Positions 49,210 to 59,074 are shown, counted from the first letter of the stretch. The stretch: 64,000 bases of DNA from Pachysolen tannophilus NRRL Y-2460 (GCA_001661245.1 KV454015.1:342978-406977); one strand, 5' to 3'. Notes: a model not told the origin generated them from the letters alone. Numbers and translations are program-made.

Positions 49210-51282
49210 TTAAATATTGTTAGATACTTTGAAAGTTTTCTTTTTCACATCTCTAAACTTGAATTCAAATATACTGCTCAATTTTAAAAGTGAGTACTCG
49301 CCCTTTTCATACCTTTTAATTTCTTCTAATGTCAAAATGTTTTTATTTTGAAATTTTTTATAAACTTCATTCAACTTGGAATACCTTTCTTTGTCACCTT
49401 TTAATAGGACCGATAATACATTTTCCCATTGTGACATGGCCTTTTTTTCATGTAATTTTGTCCACATGTTGGTTAACAAACTCCAAAGTAACAAGATTTT
49501 TTGGAAAATTTCAAAATAAAAATTGAATGTATAATTCTCCGAGCCCAATTCTATTCCTTTAAAGTAATTCTCAGGATCTGAAAATTTTTCTAAATTCAAT
49601 AATTCCTCCCAAGATGATTCATCATATAAAAAAAGAGAAGTTTCAAAAATTTTTGAATCATTTTTGGGGAGATACCCTGTGTAAAATAATAATAGATCTC
49701 TTGAAATATCAATCAAAAATTCTGTTTCAAATATTTTCGTTACATTGTTGATATCTAAGGTGAAAAATTCCATAAATTCTTTATAGCCCAATTTTTTCAA
49801 AGTTTCTTCTATTTTTCCCAAAAATACTTTTAAAAGTTGTTCTTTTGTCTTGATGGAACCTAAGAAACTCGATGAATATGTTTTCCCAAAAGATTTTGCT
49901 TCTTCTTTTGAAGGATACGAAAGGCAAATGTATTTATAAACTAGATATAAAAATTTCTTTCTCGTTTGTATGGAGCTTATTCCTAGCTTGATATCAAATG
50001 AATTTCTATAAATCATTTCATCAGTATCATCTGATTCATCTAAAACAGGAATAAGTAAATATCTGTTATTTTCAGTCAATTCATCTTCGTAAATTGGTTG
50101 AATGTAATCAATATTGTACTCTCGTTCGTTGAGAAAAATTCGACTCACAACTTCTTCAAATGCAACAATATCAGCAGAACTACATTTCCTTACTAACAAA
50201 AAAATTAGAGTGCCCTTTAGAACTTCGAATTTTGTCGATCTTTTGTTATGAGATATATCTTCTTTTTCAAAATTCAGACATGTCACATCAAACTCTAAAT
50301 TTAAGATCTTCAAAATTAAATTTATAATTGGCTTCCAAGCTAACCAGCAAGCTTGATGTTTTAAATCATTAGCTGGTCTCGAAGCACAAGCAAAAGCCCA
50401 ATTAAACAATTGCCATGGATTGTTTGTCAATTCTGTATGTAAAAGAGTTCTACCTAGTACTTGGTCTATTCCCTCCACTTTAATCCTATCACCACTCACA
50501 TTTCTAGAAGAAGAAGGGGAACCATAAGTTTCATCATTCACCAAACTGTTATCATTTTCTATTGAAGCTTTATTAGCTTTCGGCATTTGTTCTATACGAG
50601 GCCCGCCACCATCACCATTCATTCTGTCATCATCGGATGAGTACTCTAAATCTTTATACAACATGTCTAGTTGTTTTTTCAAAGGAGATTCATCCAATTT
50701 AATATTTTCTTCGTCAATCTTTAACGTGGTATGATTTTCAGTCATTTTTTGAGGACTCTCAGTAAAACTTAAATCAAATTCATAATCAATTGATTTCCTC
50801 TTCAGAGGCAACCTTCTTCGACTTCTATCCCTAAAAGATTCATTCCTTCTTGCATTATCTTTGATAAAATCCACAAGTAAAAACAATTGTTCTCTGAGTA
50901 GTAATTTTTCTGATTCTAATGGTTTTATATGTTCACCAAAAATTTTCAGATTTTCATTATTATTCGACTCAACATGATTATCAATTGAAGCAAGTTCACA
51001 TAAATTGATCAAAATATCCAAAGCTCTTAAATTTAAAGGTCTAACATTATCGTTATTTACATTGACCTTAAAATAATGGAAATGACTTGAAATTACAGCA
51101 AGAGTCAATAAAATCTGTAGAGCTTTTGGTGAAGGAAACTTTATCAATGGTAAACTTTGGTATAATGTAGATTCAATATACTCTACCAATCGATCATAGC
51201 TCTTATAGTCTATTAATGAGTTTTGCCATTCAAATTCTCTTTGATGAAATTCTTCAATATCAATTTGCGTCAAATATGACAT
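49210..51282 (-). CDS. NSE5: Nse5-like subunit of the SMC5-SMC6 complex
   Basis: 690 aa and helical. There is a disordered central part (about 155-270) with a basic run RDRSRRRLPLKRKS (about 153-166). Similarity to S. cerevisiae Nse5 is low but spread in the right order: KALQILLTLAVISSHFHYF, then NLRALDILINL, LLLREQLFLLVDFIKD followed by a basic cluster, WLAWKPIINLILKILNL, and FEEVVSRIFLNEREY-N-YIQPIYEDE...RYLLIPVLD, which matches the F-E-VF-N-Y...P-Y...IP pattern there. Nse5 (YML023C) is near YML018C-YML019W in S. cerevisiae, and their homologues are 6-8 kb away here. Nse5-Nse6 loads SMC5/6 on DNA. Nse5 evolves fast, so the call is by recall and gene order, not by alignment. Confidence 0.6.
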   Translation of the reverse strand: MSYLTQIDIEEFHQREFEWQNSLIDYKSYDRLVEYIESTLYQSLPLIKFPSPKALQILLTLAVISSHFHYFKVNVNNDNVRPLNLRALDILINLCELASIDNHVESNNNENLKIFGEHIKPLESEKLLLREQLFLLVDFIKDNARRNESFRDRSRRRLPLKRKSIDYEFDLSFTESPQKMTENHTTLKIDEENIKLDESPLKKQLDMLYKDLEYSSDDDRMNGDGGGPRIEQMPKANKASIENDNSLVNDETYGSPSSSRNVSGDRIKVEGIDQVLGRTLLHTELTNNPWQLFNWAFACASRPANDLKHQACWLAWKPIINLILKILNLEFDVTCLNFEKEDISHNKRSTKFEVLKGTLIFLLVRKCSSADIVAFEEVVSRIFLNEREYNIDYIQPIYEDELTENNRYLLIPVLDESDDTDEMIYRNSFDIKLGISSIQTRKKFLYLVYKYICLSYPSKEEAKSFGKTYSSSFLGSIKTKEQLLKVFLGKIEETLKKLGYKEFMEFFTLDINNVTKIFETEFLIDISRDLLLFYTGYLPKNDSKIFETSLFLYDESSWEELLNLEKFSDPENYFKGIELGSENYTFNFYFEIFQKILLLWSLLTNMWTKLHEKKAMSQWENVLSVLLKGDKERYSKLNEVYKKFQNKNILTLEEIKRYEKGEYSLLKLSSIFEFKFRDVKKKTFKVSNNI

Positions 51283-51497
51283 TCAGCTTCAACTTACTTA
51301 GATATAGACAAAAATTAGTATACCCCTTTTTCTACATTACAAGGAAGATATATAGACAGAAAAACCCGTTTGCTTTTTTTATTTCAAAGGTAATACATAC
51401 ATGATGGATACACGACTAACTTAAAACCGTAGATCATTTAAATTTATCTATTTTATGATAAAAGGCGATTAAAGGGTATTTATTGTTGTGTTTAAGA

Positions 51498-53396
51498 TTA
51501 TGACAGTGATGATTCTTGATAAAATTCAGGCCAGCATTTTGCTTCTTTGCAATAAATCATCAAAATTTTTTCAAAAATTTTCATTAATTCAAATATTTTA
51601 AATTTGATTTTAAAATATTCTTTCAAGACGTTTTTTTCAATCTCGCAAGATAAGAATTTTAAATCATCAGTCAACATTGTTAAACATTTTTGTAATTCAC
51701 CTAATTCCTGTATATTATAAACGATTTCATTTAGTCTTTCTGCTGATGACATTGAGTTAATATTTTTTGAAGCCAGATATCCTAATTCCCCAGTATTATT
51801 ACTTGAACCAAACAAATTTTTCCATTTTGGATTTTTACGCCTTTTAATGGAACTATTTTCTGGATTATAAAAATCTCTAGTTCCATATTCTTCATTATAA
51901 TTATTGTCTCTAATGTTATTATTTATTTTCTTATGTTTTTTAAGTTCTAATCTTCTTACTGCTTCTGCTATTGTAGGAGAATCTTCTGCTCCTTTTTTTA
52001 ATGCAATACTTAATTTTGAATTTGAATTTTCTGTTTCTATTAATAATTTAGTCCTATTTTGTCTTTTTAAAACAGTGTTTTTAAAATAATGTAATTGAAT
52101 TTCTTTAAGTTTTCTAAAAGTTAATAAATTCATGACAACATGACATTGATTTTTTAAATCTTGTAAAGGTTCTTTAAAATTTATTATAAAATTTTTAATA
52201 AAAATTTCTAAATTTATAAAATCAGAATCAATTGATTGACCAATTTTTTCAACTAAAGAATTATTATCAAATAATGAAAAAACGTTAAAATTTCCACCTA
52301 ATTCAATTTTTTTCAGTACTAATTCTCTTAAATTATTTTCAATTTGTAAAGAAATTTTGTTTAAATTATTTAATTCCATTTTTAAATTATTAAATTTACA
52401 TTCTAATGGTTTAAATATTTCACGATTCAATTTTGAATCAAATGATTTTAATGAACCGACTGGAGGTATAGATAAATATGAATAATATGGGTTTGCTCCT
52501 GTTGGATTTGAAGGGGATGATAATAATAAATTTGATGGTAATAAAGTGAAAGGTGCGTATTGTAAGACTTCTAACCATACTCTTTCATCTGGATCAATAA
52601 ATTTTTGAAAAATTATACATGATCTTATATCATCATCATTATTCAAATATTTTAAAAAATTATTAAATTTTCTTTTTCTAAAATCTATAATTAAATTATC
52701 TCTATTATCACTTCTATTGATAATATCTTTAAAAGAATGTTTTTCAGGAATTAATGGTATTATCTTTGTTGGGAAAAATTTTAATAAATTAATTCTTAAA
52801 GAATGGAAATCTGAATAACGTCTTCTTGTATAACGACCATTATTATCATTATTATTATTGATTATTTGAATTATATAAAAAGTAACACCGTTAAATACTT
52901 CTGTGGAAACTATTTCAATTTCAGTCTTCAGTTTCCATTGAACATTATCTCGATTTAAAAACGAACTCTGTCCCAATAAACTATCTGCAGTCTCATTCCC
53001 ATTCCCATTACTATTATCATTCCCATTACTAGTACTATTACCAGTAGTATTACCAGTACTATTGTTACCGCCGTTGGTATTGGTATTTTTTTTGTTATTG
53101 CTATTGTTTGCCATCTCCCTTTCAATCAAATCAGCATTACCTGTATCTTCAAAATCATCATGTAAAACTTTAGCACTACTCAATACACTACTATTAAACC
53201 CATAAGGATCATTCAATATACTATTACTTGCATGATTAGTAAATATCGAATCATGCATTATATTATCATTCACATTATGATTTCCCCCATCATTACCTCC
53301 TCCTATATTAGTAAAATAACTATCAATATTACTACTATAATTATAATGATCCGATCCAATAAATGGATTGTTATTATCTTCTTCATCAAAATCCAT
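51498..53396 (-). CDS. SNX41: Sorting nexin Snx41/Atg20 type (PX-BAR)
   Basis: 632 aa. An Asn-rich disordered N-terminus (1-150) precedes a PX domain (about 155-270) with RRRYSDFHSLRINLLKFFPTKIIPLIPEKH, including the RRYSDF phosphoinositide motif, and QKFIDPDERVW at its end. The C-terminal half is helical, matching a BAR-like dimerisation module. Snx41 binds Snx4 on endosomes and retrieves cargo such as Snc1. Atg20 is its close relative in selective autophagy. Gene order decides for SNX41: in S. cerevisiae SNX41 and DYN2 are divergent neighbours (YDR425W, YDR424C), as here. Its length equals both relatives (625-640 aa). Confidence 0.85.
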   Translation of the reverse strand: MDFDEEDNNNPFIGSDHYNYSSNIDSYFTNIGGGNDGGNHNVNDNIMHDSIFTNHASNSILNDPYGFNSSVLSSAKVLHDDFEDTGNADLIEREMANNSNNKKNTNTNGGNNSTGNTTGNSTSNGNDNSNGNGNETADSLLGQSSFLNRDNVQWKLKTEIEIVSTEVFNGVTFYIIQIINNNNDNNGRYTRRRYSDFHSLRINLLKFFPTKIIPLIPEKHSFKDIINRSDNRDNLIIDFRKRKFNNFLKYLNNDDDIRSCIIFQKFIDPDERVWLEVLQYAPFTLLPSNLLLSSPSNPTGANPYYSYLSIPPVGSLKSFDSKLNREIFKPLECKFNNLKMELNNLNKISLQIENNLRELVLKKIELGGNFNVFSLFDNNSLVEKIGQSIDSDFINLEIFIKNFIINFKEPLQDLKNQCHVVMNLLTFRKLKEIQLHYFKNTVLKRQNRTKLLIETENSNSKLSIALKKGAEDSPTIAEAVRRLELKKHKKINNNIRDNNYNEEYGTRDFYNPENSSIKRRKNPKWKNLFGSSNNTGELGYLASKNINSMSSAERLNEIVYNIQELGELQKCLTMLTDDLKFLSCEIEKNVLKEYFKIKFKIFELMKIFEKILMIYCKEAKCWPEFYQESSLS

Positions 53397-53803
53397 CGCC
53401 CATTATTATCTAATTATATACTAAAAAAAAAGGAAAAAAAAAAACAAAACAATTAAATAAATAATTATATATTATTTGTTTTGTTTTGTTTTGTATCATT
53501 TTCCTTTATTAAAAGATAAAAAAGATTATCAATTTCTAAAAACAATTCAATTTGCCCTTCTTATTAATTCGATGATGGGCTTGCCCTTTTTTGTTGTTGT
53601 TTTTTGCCCCTGATCTTGAGTGGTGGGGCAAATTTAATTTAAAAAAATCATAAAAATAAACAAAAGGAAGAACAGAGAGAAAAGAAGAACAAAGGGGGAA
53701 CTTTCTAGTTTATAAAGAATTAATATAAATTGAAAGAAAGTATTTTATTTGGATCATCATCAATCAAGAAACTATTAGTTTTTGAAATAAAGGATTGTTG
53801 GAA
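53397..53803. promoter_or_regulatory. Divergent SNX41/DYN2 promoter
   Basis: A shared region of about 400 bp with A-runs, a TTTTG pentamer stretch (about 53478-53495) and two TTGCCC words near 53550-53590. No gene and no strong known site is visible. Confidence 0.45.
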
Positions 53804-54417
53804 ATGTCGACTCGTAAGTGTGAAAGTTGTTTTTTTTTTTTTTTTTTTTTGGTTCTTTGTTTTACTTGGAACAAAAAAATATTAATATTCAATCTTTTTT
53901 GTTTTTTTGTTTTAGCTGTGGTAAAATCTTCTGATATGGTAAGTTGTTGAAGTCTTTGGTTTTTGTTGCTTTTGATCACTGTTATATTGAGCTAACAAGT
54001 TTTTTTTTTTGTTTTGTTGTTGTTGTTGTTTTAAAGCCAGAAGAGTTACAGTCTAAAGTATTTGAATTGAGTCTAATTGCTGTAAAGAAATTTACAGTTG
54101 AAAAAGAAATTGCAAATTACTTGAAAAAAGAGGTGAGTTTATTTGTTACCAATGTTAATGGAGATTTTAGATCTTAAATACTAATGTTTTAATTTTTCAT
54201 TAAAAGATGGACGCGCTTTGTGGTCCTATGTGGCATTGTATTGTCGGTAAGAATTTTGGTAGTTATGTTACACATGGTGAGTATTATTGAAAAAAAAAAA
54301 AAAAGTTAATAATGTTTTTTTGCAAGTTTGTAATTACTAACTATTTTAAAAGAAATGGGGTACTTTATTTATTTTTATATTGATAACTTGGCATTCTTGT
54401 TGTTTCGTACGGGCTAA
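53804..54417 (+). CDS. DYN2: Dynein light chain LC8 (Dyn2), five exons
   Basis: Exons 53804-53813, 53916-53938, 54037-54132, 54207-54276 and 54353-54417 join to 87 aa: MSTPVVKSSDM, PEELQSKVFELSLIAVKKFT, a KKEMDALCGPMWHCIVGKNF block, GSYVTHEMGYFIYFYIDNLA and FLLFRTG. This is a complete LC8 protein (89-92 aa in most species), with WHCIVGKNFGSYVTHE and the terminal beta strand FIYFYI-LAFLLF. Donors are GTAAGT, GTAAGT, GTGAGT and GTGAGT. Branch sites include GCTAAC near 53991, TACTAAT at 54179 and TACTAAC at 54335-54341. Exons 1 and 2 are only 10 and 23 nt. LC8 is a dimeric hub that binds dynein intermediate chain and nucleoporin Nup159. S. cerevisiae DYN2 also has introns, but fewer. Confidence 0.93.
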
Positions 54418-54455
54418 ATAAAATTCCAATTTCCTTTTTTTATATATATAAATAG

Positions 54456-54525
54456 CTTATGCTAAGGAAGTTGTTGTTCAAAAACAGGGAACCCCACAAG
54501 GAAGGAAACTAAGAATCATCCATAG
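54456..54525 (+). other. Exon-like segment downstream of DYN2
   Basis: A G+C-richer block of about 70 nt in A/T-rich DNA. It is preceded by a T-rich/AT tract ending AATAG and followed by GTACGTAATG, like splice sites. It is open in the phase of the DYN2 exon 4 donor and would give an alternative C-terminus (AYAKEVVVQKQGTPQG...) that does not resemble LC8. A second acceptor (TTTTTCAG) lies at about 54607-54614. It may be an alternative terminal exon, a 3'-UTR exon, or chance. Confidence 0.35.
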
Positions 54526-54654
54526 TACGTAATGAAAGGTTGAATAAAATTTATTAAAAACGTATAGTTATACATATTATAATTTCTGTCCATATTAATA
54601 TTGTCTTTTTCAGTTTAATATATATATATATATATATATAAATATAATGAAATA

Positions 54655-56003
54655 TTAAATCTTGAATATATTTCTTTTAACTTTTAGAGGGCTAACGTTA
54701 TTACCGTTATGTGATTGTGTTGCATTAGAATTAAATATATTCCCACTTTTACCCATTTTTAATTTTTTAAAAATTGGTGAAAAATCATTTGAACCTTCGT
54801 TATCACTATTTCCATCATTATCTTCATTATCTTCAATTAATTTTCTGTTTTTAATATTTAATCTAATTTTTCTTTTCTTTCTACTGGTATTTGAAGACGT
54901 TGTAGTATCATCATTACTAGCACTGTTATTATTATTATTACTATTATTATTATTATTTGATTTTTCAACTGATGATGTCACATCTGGAATACCTCTTTTA
55001 AATGAAAAATCAACTTCTTCTTTTGAATCTTCTTCAAAAATTGACATTTTTTCACTAGAATCTGTATTTATCTTGGAATTTTCAGCAATTATATTTTTAA
55101 GAGGGCTTGGTTTTTTTTTTGCTCTAATAATCTTTTAATTGGAGATTTAGAATTACCTCCTGAATTTGTTGTTGATATAACTAAAGTAGCCAACGATGAT
55201 GATTTCATTGGAGTATAGTTATCCTTCTTTTGTTGTTGAATTTGGTTTTTCAGTGCGATAGCACTTATAACATTATTATATGATTGATCAGGGGTTGAAG
55301 TTGCCAATGCTGCAGCTGTTGATCCAAATTTATTTTTATTTTTGGAAAACAATTTATTTGAAATATTATTGTTATTCGAAGGAGTAAGTTGCATAGTTGT
55401 TGAAAGTAAATCATGTTGTTTTTCAGATGGTGAAAGTTGAGTTTTTAAATCTTTATTTTTTAAAGCTGAAATTCTTTTCAAATATGGAGTTGTAGAAAGT
55501 GTTACTTGAGAATGTACATTTTTTTTATTATTCTTGTCTTTAAGTTCTTGTTGTTGTCGTAATTGTTGTTGTTCTCTTTCTTGCAGAAATTTGGAATTTT
55601 TCTTTGTTAATTCAATTTTAGATTCTAACATTGATTTTTCAACAGAAAATTTTCTTTCTAAATTTTTTTTTTCAATTGTAATTGAACTTATCTGATTATT
55701 TAATTGATTTATAATTTTTTTCAATTTTGAAATTTCAATCTCATTCTCATTACCATTATCCTTGATGGAACTAAGAGACTTTGGTTCAACTTCTAAAATA
55801 TCATTTTCCTCCGTTGTTTCTACAATATTTAAACCTTTTTTCTTTTCATCATAATATTTAAATTGCAATAAAGAAATTATTAAACATGACAATCGTAATA
55901 CAGTTAAATTCATATCACTAACAACTTTCTCTGATTCCCTCAAATCTTTAAGCGATCGACTATACTCCAAATAATCCATTAGCATTTCACATCCCAGCAT
56001 CAT
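54655..56003 (-). CDS. LRS4: Lrs4-like coiled-coil protein, split by an A-run
   Basis: Two minus-strand frames, 56003-55089 (304 aa) and a second that continues to 54655. They meet at an A10 run (plus-strand T10, 55111-55120). One more A would read ...LLEQKKKPSPLKNIIAENSK... without a stop into MSIFEEDSKEEVDF and on to the end, about 450 aa in total. The N-terminus (LMDYLEYSRSLKDLRESEKV) and a coiled coil (about 95-150) precede a disordered tail with Asn runs and a basic KKRKIRLNIKNRK patch before an acidic stretch. This layout, and position near the THI74 homologue (LRS4 is next to THI74 in S. cerevisiae), suggest the monopolin subunit Lrs4, which acts with Csm1 at kinetochores and rDNA. Similarity is weak. 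The split looks like a homopolymer error. Confidence 0.5.
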
Positions 56004-56292
56004 CAAGACTCATATACCACCAATACCCTTTATTATCCTATTATCCTACAATCACTTTTCTTTTATAATTGTTATTATTATCTTGATGTTTCTTTAATGT
56101 GAAAAAAAAAGGTAAACACAAAAACTTCAAAATTATTGAAAATTATTTTACACGACAAAGTTTTTTATAGTTTTGTTGTTTTCTAGTTCAAGCTTGGTTT
56201 AATATAATAATTTTTTAAAAAAAAAGGTTGGTGGATTTTAGAATTGGTATTAGGACAAGGAAGCATAGGTATATATATGGGTGTATGATAGG

Positions 56293-57351
56293 ATGAGAGT
56301 GATTCAATTGGTGTTTTTTTTAACACTGTTGTTGGTTAATTTGTCGTCAGCGGCTTATTCGAGAGATCATTTAAGATCTTTACAAGAAAATTCTCAAGAT
56401 GGTGTAATAGTTGTTAAAGATTCAACTTTTGATGAATTTTATCTGGGTCAAAAGGATTATTTTTTAATTACTTTATTTACTGCTAGTGATCCAAAATATA
56501 AATGTAATGCTTGCAATTTTATAAAACCTGTATTTGAAGTATTATCACGGAGTTTTATGATTGATTTTCCTAATAATAAGGAAGTTTTTTTCGCAATTGC
56601 AGATTTTAGTGATAATGAAAACCATTATAATAATTTACAAATGACAACTGTTCCTCATGTTTGGATTCACCCACCTTCGAAAGTCTTGGTAGATTTAAAT
56701 AACTTGGAAGATGAGATTGAATTAAAAGAAGCTCAAAAAAAATTAGATCTGCTTAATGTAAGAAGTGAACATTATACTTATACTGTACCAGATAATTTTG
56801 TAAATAATAAAGATTATCAAGGAGCTGAATTACATCTTGGAAATTTTTTAAGCCAAGTATTGCATTTGAATATATTGATTCATAGACCTTTTGATATCAG
56901 TGATTTTTTCAAAAAATTCATTTTTTTCTTATGTCTTTTTTTATTGTTGAAAAAAAGAGGATCAAATATTTTGAAAAATATTGAAAATAAATATGTTTGG
57001 TTTGCATTTTCATTATTCATAATATTATTAGCAGTTACAGGTTCAAATTTTTGTATTCAAAGGCAAGTTCCATTTGTTGCTAAGAATAAGGAAAACGAAA
57101 TTATGTATTTTAGTGGAGGAACTCATTACCAATTCGGACTAGAAATTATTAATATCTCAATTGTATACACACTTCTTGCAGGACAAGTGATCTTGTTGAC
57201 TACTATAATTCCAAAAATTGAAAATATCAAAATGAAAAATCTGTTGACTTTTTTAACAACAATTGCCTTGTTCATTTCATATAATATTCTCACCACTATT
57301 TTCAAAATTAAAGATCCAGAATATAAATTCAATTATTGGAAAGTATTCTAA
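56293..57351 (+). CDS. OST3: Oligosaccharyltransferase subunit Ost3/Ost6
   Basis: 352 aa from the ATG at 56293. A signal peptide (MRVIQLVFFLTLLLVNLSSA) is followed by a lumenal thioredoxin-like domain with the redox motif CNAC (in KYKCNACNFIKPVF, about 76-79) and a TTVPHVWIHPP cis-proline loop (about 122-132). Four transmembrane segments follow (about 202-220, 235-253, 282-302, 315-333). Ost3/Ost6 is the oxidoreductase subunit of oligosaccharyltransferase in the ER and helps glycosylate sites near disulfides. S. cerevisiae has two copies. This single gene sits next to a YML018C/THI74 homologue, as OST6 does there. An ACACGAC word (56152-56158) is in the promoter. Confidence 0.92.
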   Translation: MRVIQLVFFLTLLLVNLSSAAYSRDHLRSLQENSQDGVIVVKDSTFDEFYLGQKDYFLITLFTASDPKYKCNACNFIKPVFEVLSRSFMIDFPNNKEVFFAIADFSDNENHYNNLQMTTVPHVWIHPPSKVLVDLNNLEDEIELKEAQKKLDLLNVRSEHYTYTVPDNFVNNKDYQGAELHLGNFLSQVLHLNILIHRPFDISDFFKKFIFFLCLFLLLKKRGSNILKNIENKYVWFAFSLFIILLAVTGSNFCIQRQVPFVAKNKENEIMYFSGGTHYQFGLEIINISIVYTLLAGQVILLTTIIPKIENIKMKNLLTFLTTIALFISYNILTTIFKIKDPEYKFNYWKVF

Positions 57352-57406
57352 TAACTATACTTAGTCTTCTCTTTTGTCCCTCATGTGTGTCTCTGAGCTG
57401 TCGTCT

Positions 57407-57478
57407 CATCGTTGCTGTTGTTGTTGTCCTCGTTGTTGTCGTTGAAGTTGTTGTCGTTGAAGTTGAAGTTGTTGTAAT
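57407..57478. repeat. Degenerate GTTGTC/GTTGAA triplet-type repeat
   Basis: An imperfect GTTGTTGTC/GTTGAAGTT array between the OST3 stop and the THI74-like start, with no frame that belongs to either gene. Probably simple-sequence DNA in the OST3 3' region or the downstream promoter. Confidence 0.7.
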
Positions 57479-57623
57479 TGTATAAAGGTCGTGTGAGAAT
57501 TTTGGAATCGGTTTTAACCAGCGTTTTATAAAAGATAAGATAAATAGAGAGATAAATATATAGTTATTTATTATAAATTGATAAAATAGATTGGAAAGTA
57601 AATTAATAGTAATAGATATCAGA

Positions 57624-58802
57624 ATGGCACAGATATCGTCATTAGTTCTGATATCGAAGAGGCAAAGCAAGTGGACGCTTGGCTTAATTATGCTAGGGTT
57701 GGTGGTTGTATTTTGGGTTTTATCTTCATTTTTGGTTAATAATATTTTTCAAAATAACGTTTATCCTAAACCATTTTTATTGACTTATTTGAATACAGGT
57801 GCTTTTGTATTCTATTTGATACCTTTTACCTTTGATGAACTGAAAAAAAAATACTATCGTTACAAGCATAATAAAATAAACAATTATAATGAGCTTCACG
57901 AATATAATGAAAATCTCAATGAAAGTAATGTTCATAATAATGATGGTATTAATAATAATAATGATAATATTGATGATAATGATGAATCTAACGGTATAAG
58001 TGAAAATGCTGATAATCACAATGATTTTGAAAAATTATCTTTAAGAGAAACCATGTGGTTGGCCTTTCTTTTTTGTACATTGTGGTTTTTATCAAATTTA
58101 GTTACAAATGCTTCTTTAATATTCACCAGTGTTTCATCACAAACAATATTAAGTTCAACTGCCAGTTTTTTCACATTGATTATTGGTTGGTTATTCAATA
58201 TTGAAAAAATCAATTTTAAAAAAATATTTGGTTTGGTATTATCTTTCATTGGTATAGTGTTAGTAACAAATTATGACTTCAATGTACAAGTGGAGACAGA
58301 GAACAATAAGATTCTGGTGATATACGGAAATATTTTAGCCCTCTTAGGAGCGCTATGTTATGGTGTTTATTCAATTCTATTAAAGTTAAAGATCAAAGAT
58401 GAAAAAAATATAGATATGAATATATTTTTTGGATTTGTAGGTTTATTTAGTTTGTTGCTTTTATGGTTACCATTAGTGATATTGAATTACTACAACGTCG
58501 AAAAATTAGAGTTACCACCATCAGGTAAAGTTTGGGAAATATTACTTATCAATGGTTTCATAACTGTTATATCTGACTTTTTATGGGCAAAGGCAATGCT
58601 TTTAACTTCACCATTAACTGTTACAGTCGGTTTATCCTTAACAATTCCGTTAGCAATGTTTGGTGATTTTTTTGTTAAAAATGAGCCTATTACTTTTGTT
58701 TACCTTATTGGAGCACTTATACTATGCATATCGTTTTTGGTTATCAATAACGACGAGATAGTTGATGAGGTTGAAGTATTTGAAGAGGAAGGACCTGAAT
58801 AA
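57624..58802 (+). CDS. THI74: Thi74/YML018C-like drug/metabolite transporter (SLC35F5 type)
   Basis: 392 aa from the ATG at 57624. Ten transmembrane segments are expected: the first at QSKWTLGLIMLGLVVVFWVL, then a cytosolic Asn/Asp-rich loop (about 90-140). LWFLSNLVTNASLIFTSVSSQTILSSTASFFTLIIGWLF is the conserved EamA core of this family, followed by FGLVLSFIGIVLVTNYDF, NILALLGALCYGVYSILLK and WAKAMLLTSPLTVTVGLSLTIPLAMFGD. S. cerevisiae has the pair THI74 (mitochondrial, thiamine-regulated) and YML018C (vacuolar). The substrate here is unknown. This single gene matches the unduplicated ancestor. GGTCGTGT at 57487-57494 lies about 130 bp upstream. Confidence 0.9.
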   Translation: MAQISSLVLISKRQSKWTLGLIMLGLVVVFWVLSSFLVNNIFQNNVYPKPFLLTYLNTGAFVFYLIPFTFDELKKKYYRYKHNKINNYNELHEYNENLNESNVHNNDGINNNNDNIDDNDESNGISENADNHNDFEKLSLRETMWLAFLFCTLWFLSNLVTNASLIFTSVSSQTILSSTASFFTLIIGWLFNIEKINFKKIFGLVLSFIGIVLVTNYDFNVQVETENNKILVIYGNILALLGALCYGVYSILLKLKIKDEKNIDMNIFFGFVGLFSLLLLWLPLVILNYYNVEKLELPPSGKVWEILLINGFITVISDFLWAKAMLLTSPLTVTVGLSLTIPLAMFGDFFVKNEPITFVYLIGALILCISFLVINNDEIVDEVEVFEEEGPE

Positions 58803-59074
58803 TTTTTTTTTTTTAGTTGATTTTGACTCTACACCTATTATAAGTTATAATCTTCATAAATTTTCATTTATTGTAAATATTTTTCGAGGCATCACATCTA
58901 TTTATGAAAAATAGAACGAACGTTATAATAAAAAAGGAAAAAAAACCACCAAGTCAAAATGAGAAATCCAAAAAATACAAGAAAATACAAGAACAATAAA
59001 TAACGAAACAAAAAAAAAAAAAAATAAAAAAAATCATCCATATCCATTCCAAAAAAGTACTTCATAAAACGAGG

